A stretch of DNA of 64,000 nucleotides from the NCBI GenBank assembly GCA_009746045.1, contig RPFO01000299.1, positions 62,001 to 126,000 on the forward strand. The letters are read 5' to 3'. The notes below the pieces were generated by a model. It had not been told where the DNA came from and did no database searches. It was given only the letters and a program-made list of their open reading frames with translations. Below, piece after piece: positions 38,371 to 50,305 of this stretch (positions are counted from its first letter, which is position 1; each line of letters starts with the position of its first letter). This DNA comes from Mesostigma viride. Taxonomy: Eukaryota > Streptophyta > Mesostigmatophyceae > Mesostigmatales > Mesostigmataceae. A program made the position numbers and the translations under genes.

Positions 38371-38610
38371 ACTCGGAGGGTAAGCAAGTGAGACAAGTTG
38401 TAGATTATTTACAATTGCACAACCCTCTCCACGACCCCGCGAGTTCTATTTATAGAACGAATTATAATGATTGCCAAAATTGTGCACAAGCCTGTGCACA
38501 ACCCAACCAGTAATTCCCACTTGAACTTTGAATATTCAAGTGAATGCTCTGGAGACAGATGTACAGATCGATCTTTACAAATGTACACGAGTTCAGATCA
38601 AGTAAGCTAT
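38371..38610. other. No gene seen
   Basis: Spacer between the hAT element and the minus-strand gene end; presumably 3' UTR of the gene to its right. Confidence 0.35.
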
Positions 38611-38806
38611 CTAAATACCTACTAACAGGCGTTTCTTTACACCCCGTCCAGCGGACGGCCCGCCAGCCTTCCCTTTAGGTTTTCGTTTGCCCTCCCCTGC
38701 GGCTTGGTCTCCCCCCTTATCTTGGAGTCGTGGGGAAGATCTGGTCGCTGGGGAAGATCTGGTCGCCGGAAAGTACCCCTTGTCCATCCACCACTCCATC
38801 GGATTT
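38611..38806 (-). CDS. Proposed terminal exon, basic tail, unknown protein
   Basis: Frame reads MEWWMDKGYFPATRSSPATR and later KRKPKGKAGG, ending LLVGI and stop. The Lys-rich tail looks like a nuclear localisation signal. A join to the exon at 40802 by an intron (donor AC|GTATTT, acceptor CAAAG|A) keeps the frame, but the donor is weak. It could instead be the end of an independent ORF. Confidence 0.4.
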
Positions 38807-40797
38807 CTTTGAAAAGAGTTTCTCGAAGTGAGGCGGGGAATAAGGCCGCTCACGGGAGCCGCCTGGATGGTCGGCTGAACCGGGCGGGTTTGGCAGATGT
38901 AACCGGATTTGGCTAATGGCTGGCGACCTGGAATTGTTAGTAGGGGCAGTGGCCCTATTGTGCTACAATCTCGAAACAATCTTATGCTTAAAGTTTGACA
39001 GGGCCGGGTTTGTTGAACCGGTTTGTTGAATGATAATTAGAACCTTTCGGAAAGGGTATTTGATTGGTTGTTGTTTTTGTGGTACGGTAGGTGTCGCTAC
39101 ATTCTCAGGTTGGCGTGTTAAGTTAAGCTCGGTTGCTGATGTCAGCCCCGTGCTAGGGCAGTTTGACTACTTTGGCGGCGTAGTGACATTGTTGTGGTCT
39201 TTTTTCTTGTAAACGTTGGCTGAGCGCCGACGGCTGAGGCTATGGCGGTACAAGAAGTGCCTCACCAGCCTTGCGCTCAGGATGGGTGCGGGGCTAAAAT
39301 TTGTTAACCAAATTTCCGGCATCCATGATCCCTGGCTGCTTAAGGCGGTTGGGATTCATGGCTGCCACTGGCCCGGAATTAATGTCCGGGTGATCGGGGT
39401 TTAAATGCGAAGCGGGGGCTGATGCATTATTTAATGGCTGGTTTGTTTGAAAGAAACGGCCAGCTGGCCGGGTTGGGCAAGGGCTAGCTTGCTTGATGGT
39501 TCCGTACCTGGGGATGCTTGCGCCCCGGGTTGGGCTGTCGGCAGGCTGGCCTGCCTTTGAGTTGTCTCGTACCTGGAAATGCTTGCATTCCGGGTTGGGC
39601 TTGGCTTGAGGGCCGCCGCGGCTCGGGGGGGTAAAAAATTTAAGTCACCGTTGTGGGACACGGAGCCTCGGCGCAGGAGGCAAGGGCTGAAAGCCAGCTT
39701 GATTTCGTAATCAGTGGTATTTCCACTTTTTTGTACGGAAGGAGTGTTTATGTGCTCGGCACTAGGTTGGTTGCTCTTCAAAAAAGTTGTAAACTGGGCG
39801 TCGGCTGGAATCAGCGGCGCCAGTCAGCAGCTTTTGCTTTGACTTTGTGTTCCGCGACAGCACCCCTTAGCGGACCAGAGAAGAGGTCGGCAACGAGGTC
39901 AGCGGGGGCCCCCGAGTGGGGTCAAAAATGCGAGCTGTGTCGATTGACAGTGCATGAATTTTTGTGCATTCACAGTCGCTGGGAATTAAATCTGTTTTCT
40001 GGCAACGGAGAGCGCCCATCGCGACAGGACAGCTTTTGACGGGAAAGGAAATGGTGCTTCTTTAGCGGACCGGAGGGCCAGGAAGGGGAGGTTGGGTAAT
40101 CGCGAGCCATGCCTAAGGAGTTCTTAATAGCGGTTCTGTAACCGCTACCTGTCTGTATGCATCTACTTATTGTTTTAACAAAGATGCTGGTGACTATGGT
40201 GAGCAAACGGGTGTATGAATCGGATTTCTTTGAAAAGAGTTTCTCGAAGTGAGGCGGGGAATAAGGCCGCTCACGGGAGCCGCCTGGATGGTCGGCTGAA
40301 CCGGGCGGGTTTGGCAGATGTAACCGGATTTGGCTAATGGCTGGCGACCTGGAATTGTTAGTAGGGGCAGTGGCCCTATTGTGCTACAATCTCGAACTGC
40401 AATCTTATGCTTAAAGTTTGACAGGGCCGGGTTTGTTGAACCGGTTTGTTGAATGATAATTAGAACCTTTCGGAAAGGGTATTTGATTGGTTGTTGTTTT
40501 TGTGGTACGGTAGGTGTCGCTACATTCTCAGGTTGGCGTGTTAAGTTAAGCTCGGTTGCTGATGTCAGCCCCGTGCTAGGGCAGTTTGACTACTTTGGCG
40601 GCGTAGTGACATTGTTGTGGTCTTTTTTCTTGTCCCACCCACCCACCCTCTTTGGTGGCCTGGTCTGCGCGGGTAATCGCGAGCCATGCCTAAGGAGTTC
40701 TTAATAGCGGTTCTGTAACCGCTACCTGTCTGTATGCATCTACTTATTGTTTTAACAAAGATGCTGGTGACTATGGTGAGCAAACGGGTGTATGAAA
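38798..40797. repeat. Imperfect tandem duplication, second copy internally deleted
   Basis: 38798-40217 and 40218-40797 both start ATCGGATTTCTTTGAAAAG and end GGGTGTATGAA. The first about 410 bp and last about 125 bp are nearly identical. Copy two has replaced about 885 bp (39210-40094) with about 40 bp including CCCACCCACCCACC. The duplication lies where an intron of the minus-strand gene is proposed. Confidence 0.85.
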
Positions 40798-40801
40798 ATA
40801 C

Positions 40802-41455
40802 GTTCCCTCAGGTGGCTTGAAACAGTTCCGCATCTCGTCTTGTTGTACCGGGAAAATTCTGTTGGGCATCGTCCCCTGCTTCCTATTAATCCAGATTCCC
40901 TTTTCGTCACACCCTTCTGCCCAAAATTTAATGTACCACACGCCCGTTTTAGTATCCACCTTTCGAACGACTCCATGCACCAGGAACGTGTCGACGTGGA
41001 AATCAGGCACCAGCTTCATTGGGTCTGAATTGAGTTTATCCACCGAATCAGCAGCCCACGTGGGCTTCCACAACGTATCATGGTTTTTGTTTTTGTTCTT
41101 CCGATACTGGCAAAATTCACCACCGTGCTTGCACAATACCGAAACCGGACATCCAACAGGCGAGCGGGGCACGAGCCGTTTCCCCCCCCCCACCACCTTC
41201 CAGATTCTCCATCCAAGGCTGCCAACTTGGTGGTGGCACTTTCTTGTCTAGTGGCTTGGGCTGGGTTGCGGTAACTGTGACACGTCTTTGTGGCGCTTCC
41301 TCCTCAGGTGGCGCTTCCTCCTCAGGTTCCGATTCTTCCGATTCTTCCGAATCTTCCTCAAACCCTTTGGGTGGGCCGCCATGCGCGTCATCCTTTGGCC
41401 GCTCCTCTTCAGACTCGTCACCTGTGGGTGGGACAAGCAATGACGAGCGGCGCAA
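40802..41455 (-). CDS. Unknown protein, acidic then Cys-containing segment, frameshifted
   Basis: First part (41192-41455): acidic run EEDSEESEESEPEEEAPPEE and PPSWQPWMENLEGGGG. Second part (40802-41190, next frame): VGCPVSVLCKHGGEFCQYRK, then VRKVDTKTGVWYIKFWAEG. The frames meet at a run of ten C (41182-41191), so a one-base indel there would give one continuous protein. No family recognised. Likely a 3' exon of the same minus-strand gene as the segments to its right. Confidence 0.5.
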
Positions 41456-41554
41456 TTAGTTATCATTACATTCGCAAATCAAACTTGGAAATATGCAAAC
41501 ATCATAATTTAACTGACCATATTCACTCAGATTAACTTACCCTTTGACAGATGA

Positions 41555-43024
41555 CTAGCCGTTGCTCTTGATCGAACGTGCCCGCCAGGCGAAAGGAGCT
41601 TTTTGCAGTAGTCGACGGCACGCCCCAACATCCCCCCCCCGACGCCCCCGAATTCCCCTTCGAGCCTCCCTCCCCTCCCCCCCCTCCCCCCCTGAACCCG
41701 ATGCGCCGGTCGACACGCCCCCCTCAACAGCCCCCGTCGACCCGCCCCCCTCTCCGCCCTTCGACCCGCCCCCCTCTCCATCCTTTGACCCGCCCCCCTC
41801 TCCGCCCTTCGACCCGCCCCCCTCTCCGCCCTTCGACCCGCCCCCCTCTCCGCCCTTCGACCCGCCCCCCTCTCCGCCCTTCGACCCCCTCCCCTCTCCG
41901 CCCTTCGCCCCCCCCATCTCCGTCCTTCGACCCCCCCCCTCTCCGCCCTTCGACCCGCCCCCTCTCCGCCCTTCGAACCCCCCCCTCTCCGTCCTTCGAC
42001 CCGCCCCCCTTATCACCACCCTCATTCCCGCCCCCCTCATCACCGCCCTCCCCATCATCACCCCCCTGTGACCCGACATCCTCATCATCCCCCTCCGGGA
42101 GAACGCCGACATCATGAGGGTAGGGCGTCCCCATTGAGACGTCTTCGGCCGCGGGGGTCTCCTGGACAGCGCGCTTCCGCCGTTTCTTTTTGGTGGCACC
42201 GCCTGACATCTCCAGCGGACGCTTCTGGGCTCCACCCGCAATTTCCTTGCCCGAACGGCCGTTGGGATTGGAAAAATCCTCCGCTGGCCGCTTCCCAAGT
42301 ACCTTCAGAAGGACCTTAAACCCATCCACCTGCTCCTTTGACCCAATGAAGATCACGGGTGGGTTGACGTCCCCGGCCCGTCCCCGAGACGTCAAATCGC
42401 CTAATACATGCGACCATTCGTCTTTCACACCCTTGAAATCTCCACAATCCTCCGCCGCCTTCCAGTCCCGTTTCTCCACCCACGCACCCTTGTGACCCTT
42501 CAACAATTCCTTATCGTCCCACAGCTTGGCGTGGTGTCCCAAATTCAGCAACACTACCCCATTCTTGATATCCGGCCGTTCCTCGGTTCCCTTCCCCTCG
42601 ATCCTTATTCCCCGAAACAAATTCGAACCCTTCCATTGCATTTTTTACCAGTTGAGCCAACCGTGTCGGCCCGTCGCCCGTCTCCCACGCGAAAGTCTTC
42701 ATAGTGAACTCACAGATCGGCTCCCCCTCAGACCCGTAAACTTCCTTAGAAGTCCACGGGCCCTGCTGCTCGATTTCGGATGCCATCTCCTCCGACCCAA
42801 ACTTCCGCGTGGGTTCCCGCTTCTCCCCCAACCTTTTTTGGCGACCCGACTGGACGTCCTCTGCCTCCGCATGTTCGGCTTCGCCTTCCTCCGGCACAGC
42901 CCCCGTCACCGCCACAGCCCCCGCCACAGGCTGTACGGGTTGGGGCACCACAGCCTGCTCGGTTGGGGGTTCGGGCGCAGTCAGGATTGCCCATGTCGTT
43001 TCCTTCTTGGTCGTCAAATTCGTC
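41555..43024 (-). CDS. Unknown protein with EGRRGGRV repeats, frameshifted
   Basis: Upstream part (42640-43024): TNLTTKKETTWAILTAPEPP, an Ala/Val/Glu-rich linker, then KTFAWETGDGPTRLAQLVK. Downstream frame (41724-42641): MQWKGSNLFRGIRIEGKG, GVVLLNLGHHAKLWDDKELL and AQKRPLEMSGGATKKKRRKR (likely nuclear signal), followed by a Gly/Asp/Arg-rich tail. The switch falls at a run of six T on the plus strand (42641-42646). The tail comes from a 24-bp minisatellite. A 65-nt intron (43025-43089, GTAAGG...GAGAG) would join it in phase to the next segment upstream. No known domain. Confidence 0.5.
41735..42010. repeat. 24-bp minisatellite, possibly coding
   Basis: Plus-strand units of the form TTCGACCCGCCCCCCTCTCC plus GCCC, about eleven copies with small variants. 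On the minus strand they encode EGRRGGRV repeats. Confidence 0.8.
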
Positions 43025-43089
43025 CTCTCCAGCAGTGCAAGTGGGAAGGTGGAATCGTCCCTCCCAGTTGGCCTGATAGCCACCCTTAC

Positions 43090-43849
43090 AGTATTCTCTT
43101 GGCAGCTACAGCGACCGTATCGGCCACCCTCTGAAGGGCGCTGTCGGATTCCGAAGGCTGCATCGGCAACCAGCCGAGGTCGCGTGCGTTGGGGTACTTC
43201 CCAGATTCAGACTTGTAGATCATGAAAAGGTGGACCATCACCTCCCAGAAGATCTTGGCCATGTATGTCAGGTCATACAAGCACTGAGGAGGAACGTGTT
43301 TGGCCTTCACGGTTGCCATGATAGACGGCCATAATCGAAAGCGGGCTAAACTCCTCCACCCTTCCTGTTTGATCCCCCCCCCTTCCTCATCACCCTTCCC
43401 TCCCCGTCCAGCTTGTCCGCGGCCACGATGTCCAGAAACTCTGCAAGCTCCTTGGCCAGCTTGTCCTCAATCGGTATTCCACATCTACTCCCGTCCGACG
43501 TGATCGTTTCATCCTTCACAGCCGAGATGAAGTCGTAGACTTGGGTTTTCTCCGATTCGGACAAACCACCCTCGTTCAAACGCCCTCCAACCCGCTCCTC
43601 ACCACCCTCCTCCCCCTCCCCTTCCTTCCTTGCCTTCTCAGTGCTGCTTGAAACTCCATGAATCAAATTCCATATTTCTTTCTGGTCCTGCAGGGGCACC
43701 TCCGGCTTATTCCAGGATTCCTCCATGTGCGTCTTGAAATAGTTGTGCACTTCCAGCAGCGCCGTCCCCCTCGACTTTTTGGAAACGGCCTCGTCTTCTG
43801 CATTCAGCCCCCCTCCGATCAGGGCAACCCTCCGGTGCGCCTCTCTCCC
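43090..43849 (-). CDS. Unknown protein segment, frameshifted at a G/C run
   Basis: Upstream frame (43382-43849): GREAHRRVALIGGGLNAEDE, ALLEVHNYFKTHMEESWN, KTQVYDFISAVKDETITSDG, LAKELAEFLDIVAADKLDGE. Downstream frame: EGWRSLARFRLWPSIMATVK, YDLTYMAKIFWEVMVHLFMI, NARDLGWLPMQPSESDS. The frames meet at nine C (43374-43382). An acceptor CATGCAG at 43850 links it in phase 0 to the exon ending at 44542. Mostly helical; no family recognised. Confidence 0.5.
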
Positions 43850-44541
43850 CTGCATGCATGAGTCACAATGTTTGAAACAAAAAAACTGTCATAAAAAATC
43901 ACACCCTATTTTCCAGGTTCCAACGGCCGTTGGCGAATGAAAAATGACACCCTAATTTCCAGACTCCAACGGCCGTTGGCGCAAGAAAAATGACACCCTA
44001 ATTTCCAGACTCCAACGGCCGTTGGCGCAAGAAAAAGATCACCCAAATTTCCAGGTTCCAACGGCCGTTGGCGCAAGAAAAATCACACCCTATTTCCAGG
44101 TTCCAACGGCCGTTGGCGAATGAAAAATGACACCCTAATTTCCAGACTCCAACGGCCGTTGGCGCAAGAAAAATGACACCCTAATTTCCAGACTCCAACG
44201 GCCGTTGGCGCAAGAAAAATATCACCCAAATTTCCAGGTTCCAACGGCCGTTGGCGCAAGAAAAATCACACCCTAATTTCCAGGTTCCAACGGCCGTTGG
44301 CGAAGAAAAATGACACCCTAATTTCCAGACTCCAACGGCCGTTGGCGCAAGAAAAATGACACCCTAATTTCCAGACTCCAACGGCCGTTGGCGCAAGAAA
44401 AATATCACCCAATTTTCCAGGTTCCAACGGCCGTTGGCGCAAGAAAAATCACACACTAATTTCCAGGTTCCAACGGCCGTTGGCGAACAAAAATCACATC
44501 TAGTGCCTAAAACGTTCCCACACCCGATCCGTTATATTTAC
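43850..44541 (-). repeat. Array of 13 palindrome units inside a predicted intron
   Basis: From about 43915 to 44485 the palindrome CCAACGGCCGTTGG recurs every 46 bp with linkers such as CGCAAGAAAAATGACACCCT. Linkers come in four types in a fixed order, repeated three times, so the higher-order unit is about 184 bp. The stretch is bounded by a GTAAAT donor (44541) and CATGCAG acceptor (43850) on the minus strand, both phase 0. Confidence 0.8.
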
Positions 44542-45660
44542 CTTTGGCGTCCGCATGTCCTTCATGGGCGGGATCAGTGCTTCCCCCTCCACCTCCCAGC
44601 CCTTGAGCACGTCCAGATTGGTGTACATGAACTTGTCCGCGTCCCTCACCAACCCCTTCCACAAATCAAACGCCTGCTCGGTTGTCTCCACGTACTTGCC
44701 CTTTTGTTTACCCGCAATCTCGCCAGCTATCGCAGTCCTCACTTGCTCGTCTGAGCCCTCAAAAATCACGGACTTCAACATCTGCGTGTAGTGGTTGCCG
44801 TCCAGCACGGCAAACTGCGCAAACACGAAAGGCTTGTCGTAGTCGAGCATGTAGCCCAACGCGGTCTTCGTGAGCTCAAGTACTGCCTCACGGTCAGATG
44901 CATCTGACCACTCGGACGGATTCAAGTCCATGGTGATCAAATCCTGCGAGCACGCGGCCGCCATATCCTTCTTGGAGTACGTCCGGAGAATGGCCCTCCC
45001 TTCCTCGGCCGTTGGCGAACGAAAGTATCCGAACCTCTGCACGGCACGGTCACTGTCCTCCCCCGTCAGTTTTTTAATTTTGTCAGAAAACCCTGGATTC
45101 TCTTCCAGCCAGGCATTGTAAGAATCGGGCTCCTGGTCTGCCAGCACCTGCCACGCAAACCGGAAGATCAGCACGGCACATTTTGCCTTCGTCAGACTTG
45201 TGCCGGCCCCCACGAACCACGGCGCGAGCCCCTTACAATTCCGCACCGTCACCGTCCGATGCCTCATTAGTTCCGGGAGTTGGCACAAGTTGTTCGTAAA
45301 GACCCGTACTTGAGTCGCAATCGCGGACCCCCCCACGATGTCGACATCGTCTGGCACTAGACGAAACTTCTGCCGCAGATGAAACGCCGCCTGTATGCTG
45401 TCAGTTAGGTTCTTGTCGTGCACATGAGAGGATGGCGCTGGCTCCCAGGAGTCCAAAATGCTGAGCTTCGCATTTCCAGCACGTGTCGTCAGCAGCCCCT
45501 TCCTCTCAAAGCTCCTCACAACCCCCGACCAAAAGTCCCCCTGACCTCGTTGGCACCAGTCCTCGAAAAATGTTGTGACCTCCTCTTCCGCCGCCGCATG
45601 ATCAACCTTGTGGCCCAACCTCATCTGTTCTTCGTTCGTTCTCTGCCTTGATGGACGCCC
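44542..45660 (-). CDS. Unknown protein, about 370 codons in one exon
   Basis: The longest clean non-repeat ORF in the unknown block. Reads RPSRQRTNEEQMRLGHKVDH, EEEVTTFFEDWCQRGQGDFW, FRLVPDDVDIVGGSAIATQV, FVGAGTSLTKAKCAVLIFRF, YMLDYDKPFVFAQFAVLDGN and LIPPMKDMRTPK at its end. The likely boundaries are an acceptor GTGATCAG (45661) and the GTAAAT donor at 44541; without splicing it would run to a stop at 44500. The first good Met is in QMRLGHK (about 45626). No known domain, signal peptide or membrane segment seen. Confidence 0.6.
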
Positions 45661-45707
45661 CTGATCACATGCAAAAAACAAAGAGATAGCCGGAAGGTCA
45701 GTACTTT

Positions 45708-46100
45708 GTTCCAATGGCCATTGGCGCGAGAAAAATCACACCCTAATTTGCAGGTTCCAACGGCCGTTGGCGCGAGAAAAATCACACCCTAATTTCCAGG
45801 TTCTTACGGCCGTTGGCGCGAGAAAAATCACACCCTAATTTCCAGGTTCCAACGGCCGTTGGCGAATGAAAATGACACCCTAATTTCCAGGTTCCAACGG
45901 CCGTTGGCGAATGAAAATGACACCCTAATTTCCAGGTTCCAACGGCCGTTGGCGCGAGAAAAATCACACCCTAATTTCCAGGTTCCAACGGCCGTTGGCG
46001 CAAGAAAAAACACACCCTAATTTCCATGTTCCAACGGCCGTTGGCGCGAGAAAAATCACACCCTAATTTCCAGGTTCCAACGGCCGTTGGCGCAAGAAAA
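45708..46100. repeat. Array of nine palindrome units
   Basis: Units every 45-46 bp with linker GCGAGAAAAATCACACCCTA or variants. The first unit reads CCAATGGCCATTGG (45711-45724), a symmetric variant; the third is TACGGCCGTTGG. The array leads directly into the (GGACAA)n satellite. Confidence 0.85.
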
Positions 46101-46109
46101 CCAAGCAAC

Positions 46110-49100
46110 AAAAGGACAAGGACAAGGACAAGGACAAGGCCAAGGACAAGGACAAGGACAAGGACAAGGACAAGGTGCTGGCACAAGGACAAGAACAAGG
46201 ACAAGGACAAGGACAAGGACAAGGACAAGGACAAGGACAAGGACAAGGACAAGGACAAGGACAAGGACAAGGACAAGGACAAGGACAAGGACAAGGACAA
46301 GGACAAGGACAAGGACAAGGACAAGGACAAGGACAAGGACAAGGCCAAGGCCAAGGCCAAGGCCAAGGCCAAGGCCAAGGCCAAGGCCAAGGACAAGGAC
46401 AAGGACAAGGCCAAGGCCAAGGACAAGGACAAGGACAAGGACAAGGACAAGGACAAGGACAAGGACAAGGACAAGGACAAGGACAAGAACAAGAACAAGA
46501 ACAAGAACAAGAACAAGAACAAGAACAAGAACAAGAACAAGAACAAGAACAAGAACAAGAACAAGGACAAGGACAAGGACAAGGACAAGGACAAGGACAA
46601 GGACAAGGACAAGGCCAAGGCCAAGGCCAAGGACAAGGACAAGGACAAGGACAAGGACAAGGACAAGGACAAGGACAAGGACAAGGACAAGGACAAGGAC
46701 AAGGACAAGGACAAGGACAAGGACAAGGACAAGGACAAGGACAAGGACAAGGACAAGGACAAGGACAAGGACAAGGACAAGGACAAGGACAAGGACAAGG
46801 TGCTGGCACAAGGACAAGAACAAGGACGAGGACGAGGACAAGGACAAGGACAAGGACAAGGACAAGGACAAGGACAAGGACAAGGACAAGGACAAGGACA
46901 AGGACAAGGACAAGGACAAGGACAAGGACAAGGACAAGGACAAGGACAAGGACAAGGACAAGGACAAGGACAAGGACAAGGACAAGGACAAGGACAAGGA
47001 CAAGGACAAGGACAAGGACAAGGACAAGGACAAGGACAAGGACAAGGACAAGGACAAGGACAAGGACAAGGTGCTGGCACAAGGACAAGAACAAGGACGA
47101 GGACGAGGACAAGGACAAGGACAAGGACAAGGACAAGGACAAGGACAAGGACAAGGACAAGGACAAGGACAAGGACAAGGACAAGGACAAGGACAAGGAC
47201 AAGGACAAGGACAAGGACAAGGACAAGGACAAGGACAAGGACAAGGACAAGGACAAGGACAAGGACAAGGACAAGGACAAGGACAAGGACAAGGACAAGG
47301 AGCAGGACAAGGACAAGGACAAGGACAAGGACAAGGACAAGGACAAGGACAAGGACAAGGACAAGGACAAGGACAAGGACAAGGACAAGGACAAGGACAA
47401 GGACAAGGACAAGGACAAGGACAAGGACAAGGACAAGGTGCTGGCACAAGGACAAGAACAAGGACAAGGACAAGGACAAGGACAAGGACAAGGACAAGGA
47501 CAAGGACAAGGACAAGGACAAGGACAAGGACAAGGACAAGGACAAGGACAAGGACAAGGACAAGGACAAGGACAAGGACAAGGACAAGGACAAGGACAAG
47601 GACAAGGACAAGGACAAGGACAAGGACAAGGACAAGGACAAGGACAAGGACAAGGACAAGGACAAGGACAAGGAGCAGGACAAGGACAAGGACAAGGACA
47701 AGGACAAGGACAAGGACAAGGACAAGGACAAGGACAAGGACAAGGTGCTGGCACAAGGACAAGGACAAGGACAAGGACAAGGACAAGGACAAGGACAAGG
47801 ACAAGGACAAGGACAAGGACAAGGACAAGGACAAGGACAAGGACAAGGACAAGGACAAGGACAAGGACAAGGACAAGGACAAGGACAAGGACAAGGACAA
47901 GGACAAGGACAAGGACAAGGACAAGGACAAGGACAAGGACAAGGACAAGGACCCAGACAAGGACAAGGACAAGGACAAGGACAAGGACAAGGACAAGGAC
48001 AAGGACAAGGACAAGGACAAGGACAAGGACAAGGACAAGGACAAGGACAAGGACAAGGACAAGGACAAGGACAAGGACAAGGACAAGGACAAGGACAAGG
48101 ACAAGGACAAGGACAAGGACAAGGACAAGGACAAGGACCCGGACAAGGACCCAGACAAGGACAAGGACAAGGACAAGGACAAGGACAAGGACAAGGACAA
48201 GGACAAGGACAAGGACAAGGACAAGGACAAGGACAAGGACAAGGACAAGGACAAGGACAAGGACAAGGACAAGGACAAGGACAAGGACAAGGACAAGGAC
48301 AAGGACAAGGACAAGGACAAGGACAAGGACAAGGACAAGGACAAGCACAAGGACAAGGACAAGGACAAGGACAAGGACAAGGCCAAGGCCAAGGCCAAGG
48401 CCAAGGCCAAGGCCAAGGCCAAGGCCAAGGCCAAGGCCAAGGCCAAGGCCAAGGCCAAGGCCAAGGCCAAGGCCAAGGCCAAGGCCAAGGCCAAGGCCAA
48501 GGCCAAGGCCAAGGCCAAGGACAAGGACAAGGACAAGGACAAGGACAAGGACAAGGACAAGGACAAGGACAAGGACAAGGACAAGGACAAGGACAAGGAC
48601 AAGGACAAGGACAAGGACAAGGACAAGGACAAGGACAAGGACAAGGACAAGGACAAGGACAAGGACAAGGACAAGGACAAGGACAAGGACAAGGACAAGG
48701 ACAAGGACAAGGACAAGGACAAGGACAAGGACCCGGACAAGGACCCAGACAAGGACAAGGACAAGGACAAGGACAAGGACAAGGACAAGGACAAGGACAA
48801 GGACAAGGACAAGGACAAGGACAAGGACAAGGACAAGGTGCTGGCACAAGGACAAGAACAAGGACAAGGACAAGGACAAGGACAAGGACAAGGACAAGGA
48901 CAAGGACAAGGACAAGGACAAGGACAAGGACAAGGACAAGGACAAGGACAAGGACAAGGACAAGGACAAGGACAAGGACAAGGACAAGGACAAGGACAAG
49001 GACAAGGACAAGGACAAGGACAAGGACAAGGACAAGGACAAGGACAAGGACAAGGACCCAGACAAGGACAAGGACAAGGACAAGGACAAGGTGCTGGCAC

Positions 49101-49748
49101 AAGGACAAGGACGAGGACGAGGACAAGGACAAGGACAAGGACAAGGACAAGAACAAGAACAAGAACAAGGCCAAGGACAAGGACAAGGACAAGGACAAGG
49201 ACAAGGACAAGGACAAGGACAAGGACAAGGACAAGGACAAGGACAAGGACAAGGACAAGGACAAGGACAAGGACAAGGACAAGGACAAGGACAAGGACAA
49301 GGACAAGGACAAGGACAAGGACAAGGACAAGGACAAGGACAAGGACAAGGACAAGGACAAGGACAAGGACAAGGACAAGGACAAGGAGCAGGACAAGGAG
49401 CAGGATAAGGAGCGGGACAAGGAGCAGGACAAGGAGCAGGACAAGGAGCAGGACAAGGACAAGGACAAGGACAAGGACAAGGACAAGGACAAGGACAAGG
49501 ACAAGGACAAGGACAAGGACAAGGACAAGGACAAGGACAAGGACAAGGACAAGGACAAGGACAAGGACAAGGACAAGGACAAGGACAAGGACCATGACAA
49601 GGTGCTGGCACAAGGACAAGGACAAGGACAAGGACAAGGACAAGGACAAGGACAAGGACAAGGACAAGGACAAGGACAAGGACAAGGACAAGGACAAGGA
49701 CAAGGCCAAGGACAAGGCCAAGGCCAAGGACAAGGACAAGGACAAGGA
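46110..49748. repeat. (GGACAA)n satellite, 3.6 kb
   Basis: Hexanucleotide GGACAA with blocks of GGCCAA (46341-46390, 48381-48520), GAACAA (46488-46562) and GGAGCA (49380-49450). A separator GGTGCTGGCACAAGGACAAG recurs at about 46174, 46799, 47069, 47436, 47744, 48837, 49090 and 49600. All six frames stay open for over 1000 codons (GQ, TR, KD, VL, SL, CP dipeptides); none should be called a gene. Confidence 0.95.
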
Positions 49749-50300
49749 CTTGCTGAGCTTCGCTCATTTTATATATGACGCGTGGACGGGCTCAAAGGGG
49801 ACCGACCTGCCGTAGGTAGCGTAAGACTAGCGCTTGTCACGAGGGTACTGCACCGGCCGGCCCTTTTTGTGCCTAGGCTGAGTGTGGTTCCGGAGTGCAG
49901 GCCTAGGTAGCTTCTAACGTACGTCACTAGACCTTGTTACCTGCGCCAGCCGCCAGGCGTGGCGCAACTGTGATTGGCAGTCAGTACACCTTGTACCTGC
50001 GCCAGCCGGCAGGCCTGCGTGGCGCAATGTGAATGATAGTCAGTACTTAGAGTGGTGTAGGGGACGTAGGGAGGCCTCTTTTCAGCTCCCACCCACCCAC
50101 CCACGCTGCTAAGAGGGGCAACACCTTGTGTTCGAGTATGCTGGGCCCCCAGCATGGTGCTACAATAACCAACTTGATAATGATGTGCACTGAGTTTGAA
50201 GGTGTGGTATAGGCTGTCCGTATAAAGCCTAGCACACAAAAATGTAAAATAAATGTTTCTCTTGGTGGGAAGGAACTCCAATGGACCAAAAACAAGAAAT
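49749..50300. other. Unique spacer between satellite blocks
   Basis: No supported ORF. Contains a short tandem pair of about 54 bp (ACCTGCGCCAGCC, at about 49938 and 49995), each ending near CAGTCAGTAC. Confidence 0.5.
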
Positions 50301-50305
50301 GTATA

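Noticed and set aside
41562-42117. Proline-rich plus-strand ORFs
   Set aside because: Antisense of the 24-bp coding minisatellite on the minus strand.
43915-46100. CRISPR array (palindromic repeats at regular spacing)
   Set aside because: The linkers between palindromes are themselves repeated, the context is eukaryotic with introns, and there are no cas-like genes.
46026-49815. Six overlapping ORFs of over 1000 codons
   Set aside because: They are translations of a hexanucleotide repeat; dipeptide polymers in every frame are not genes.
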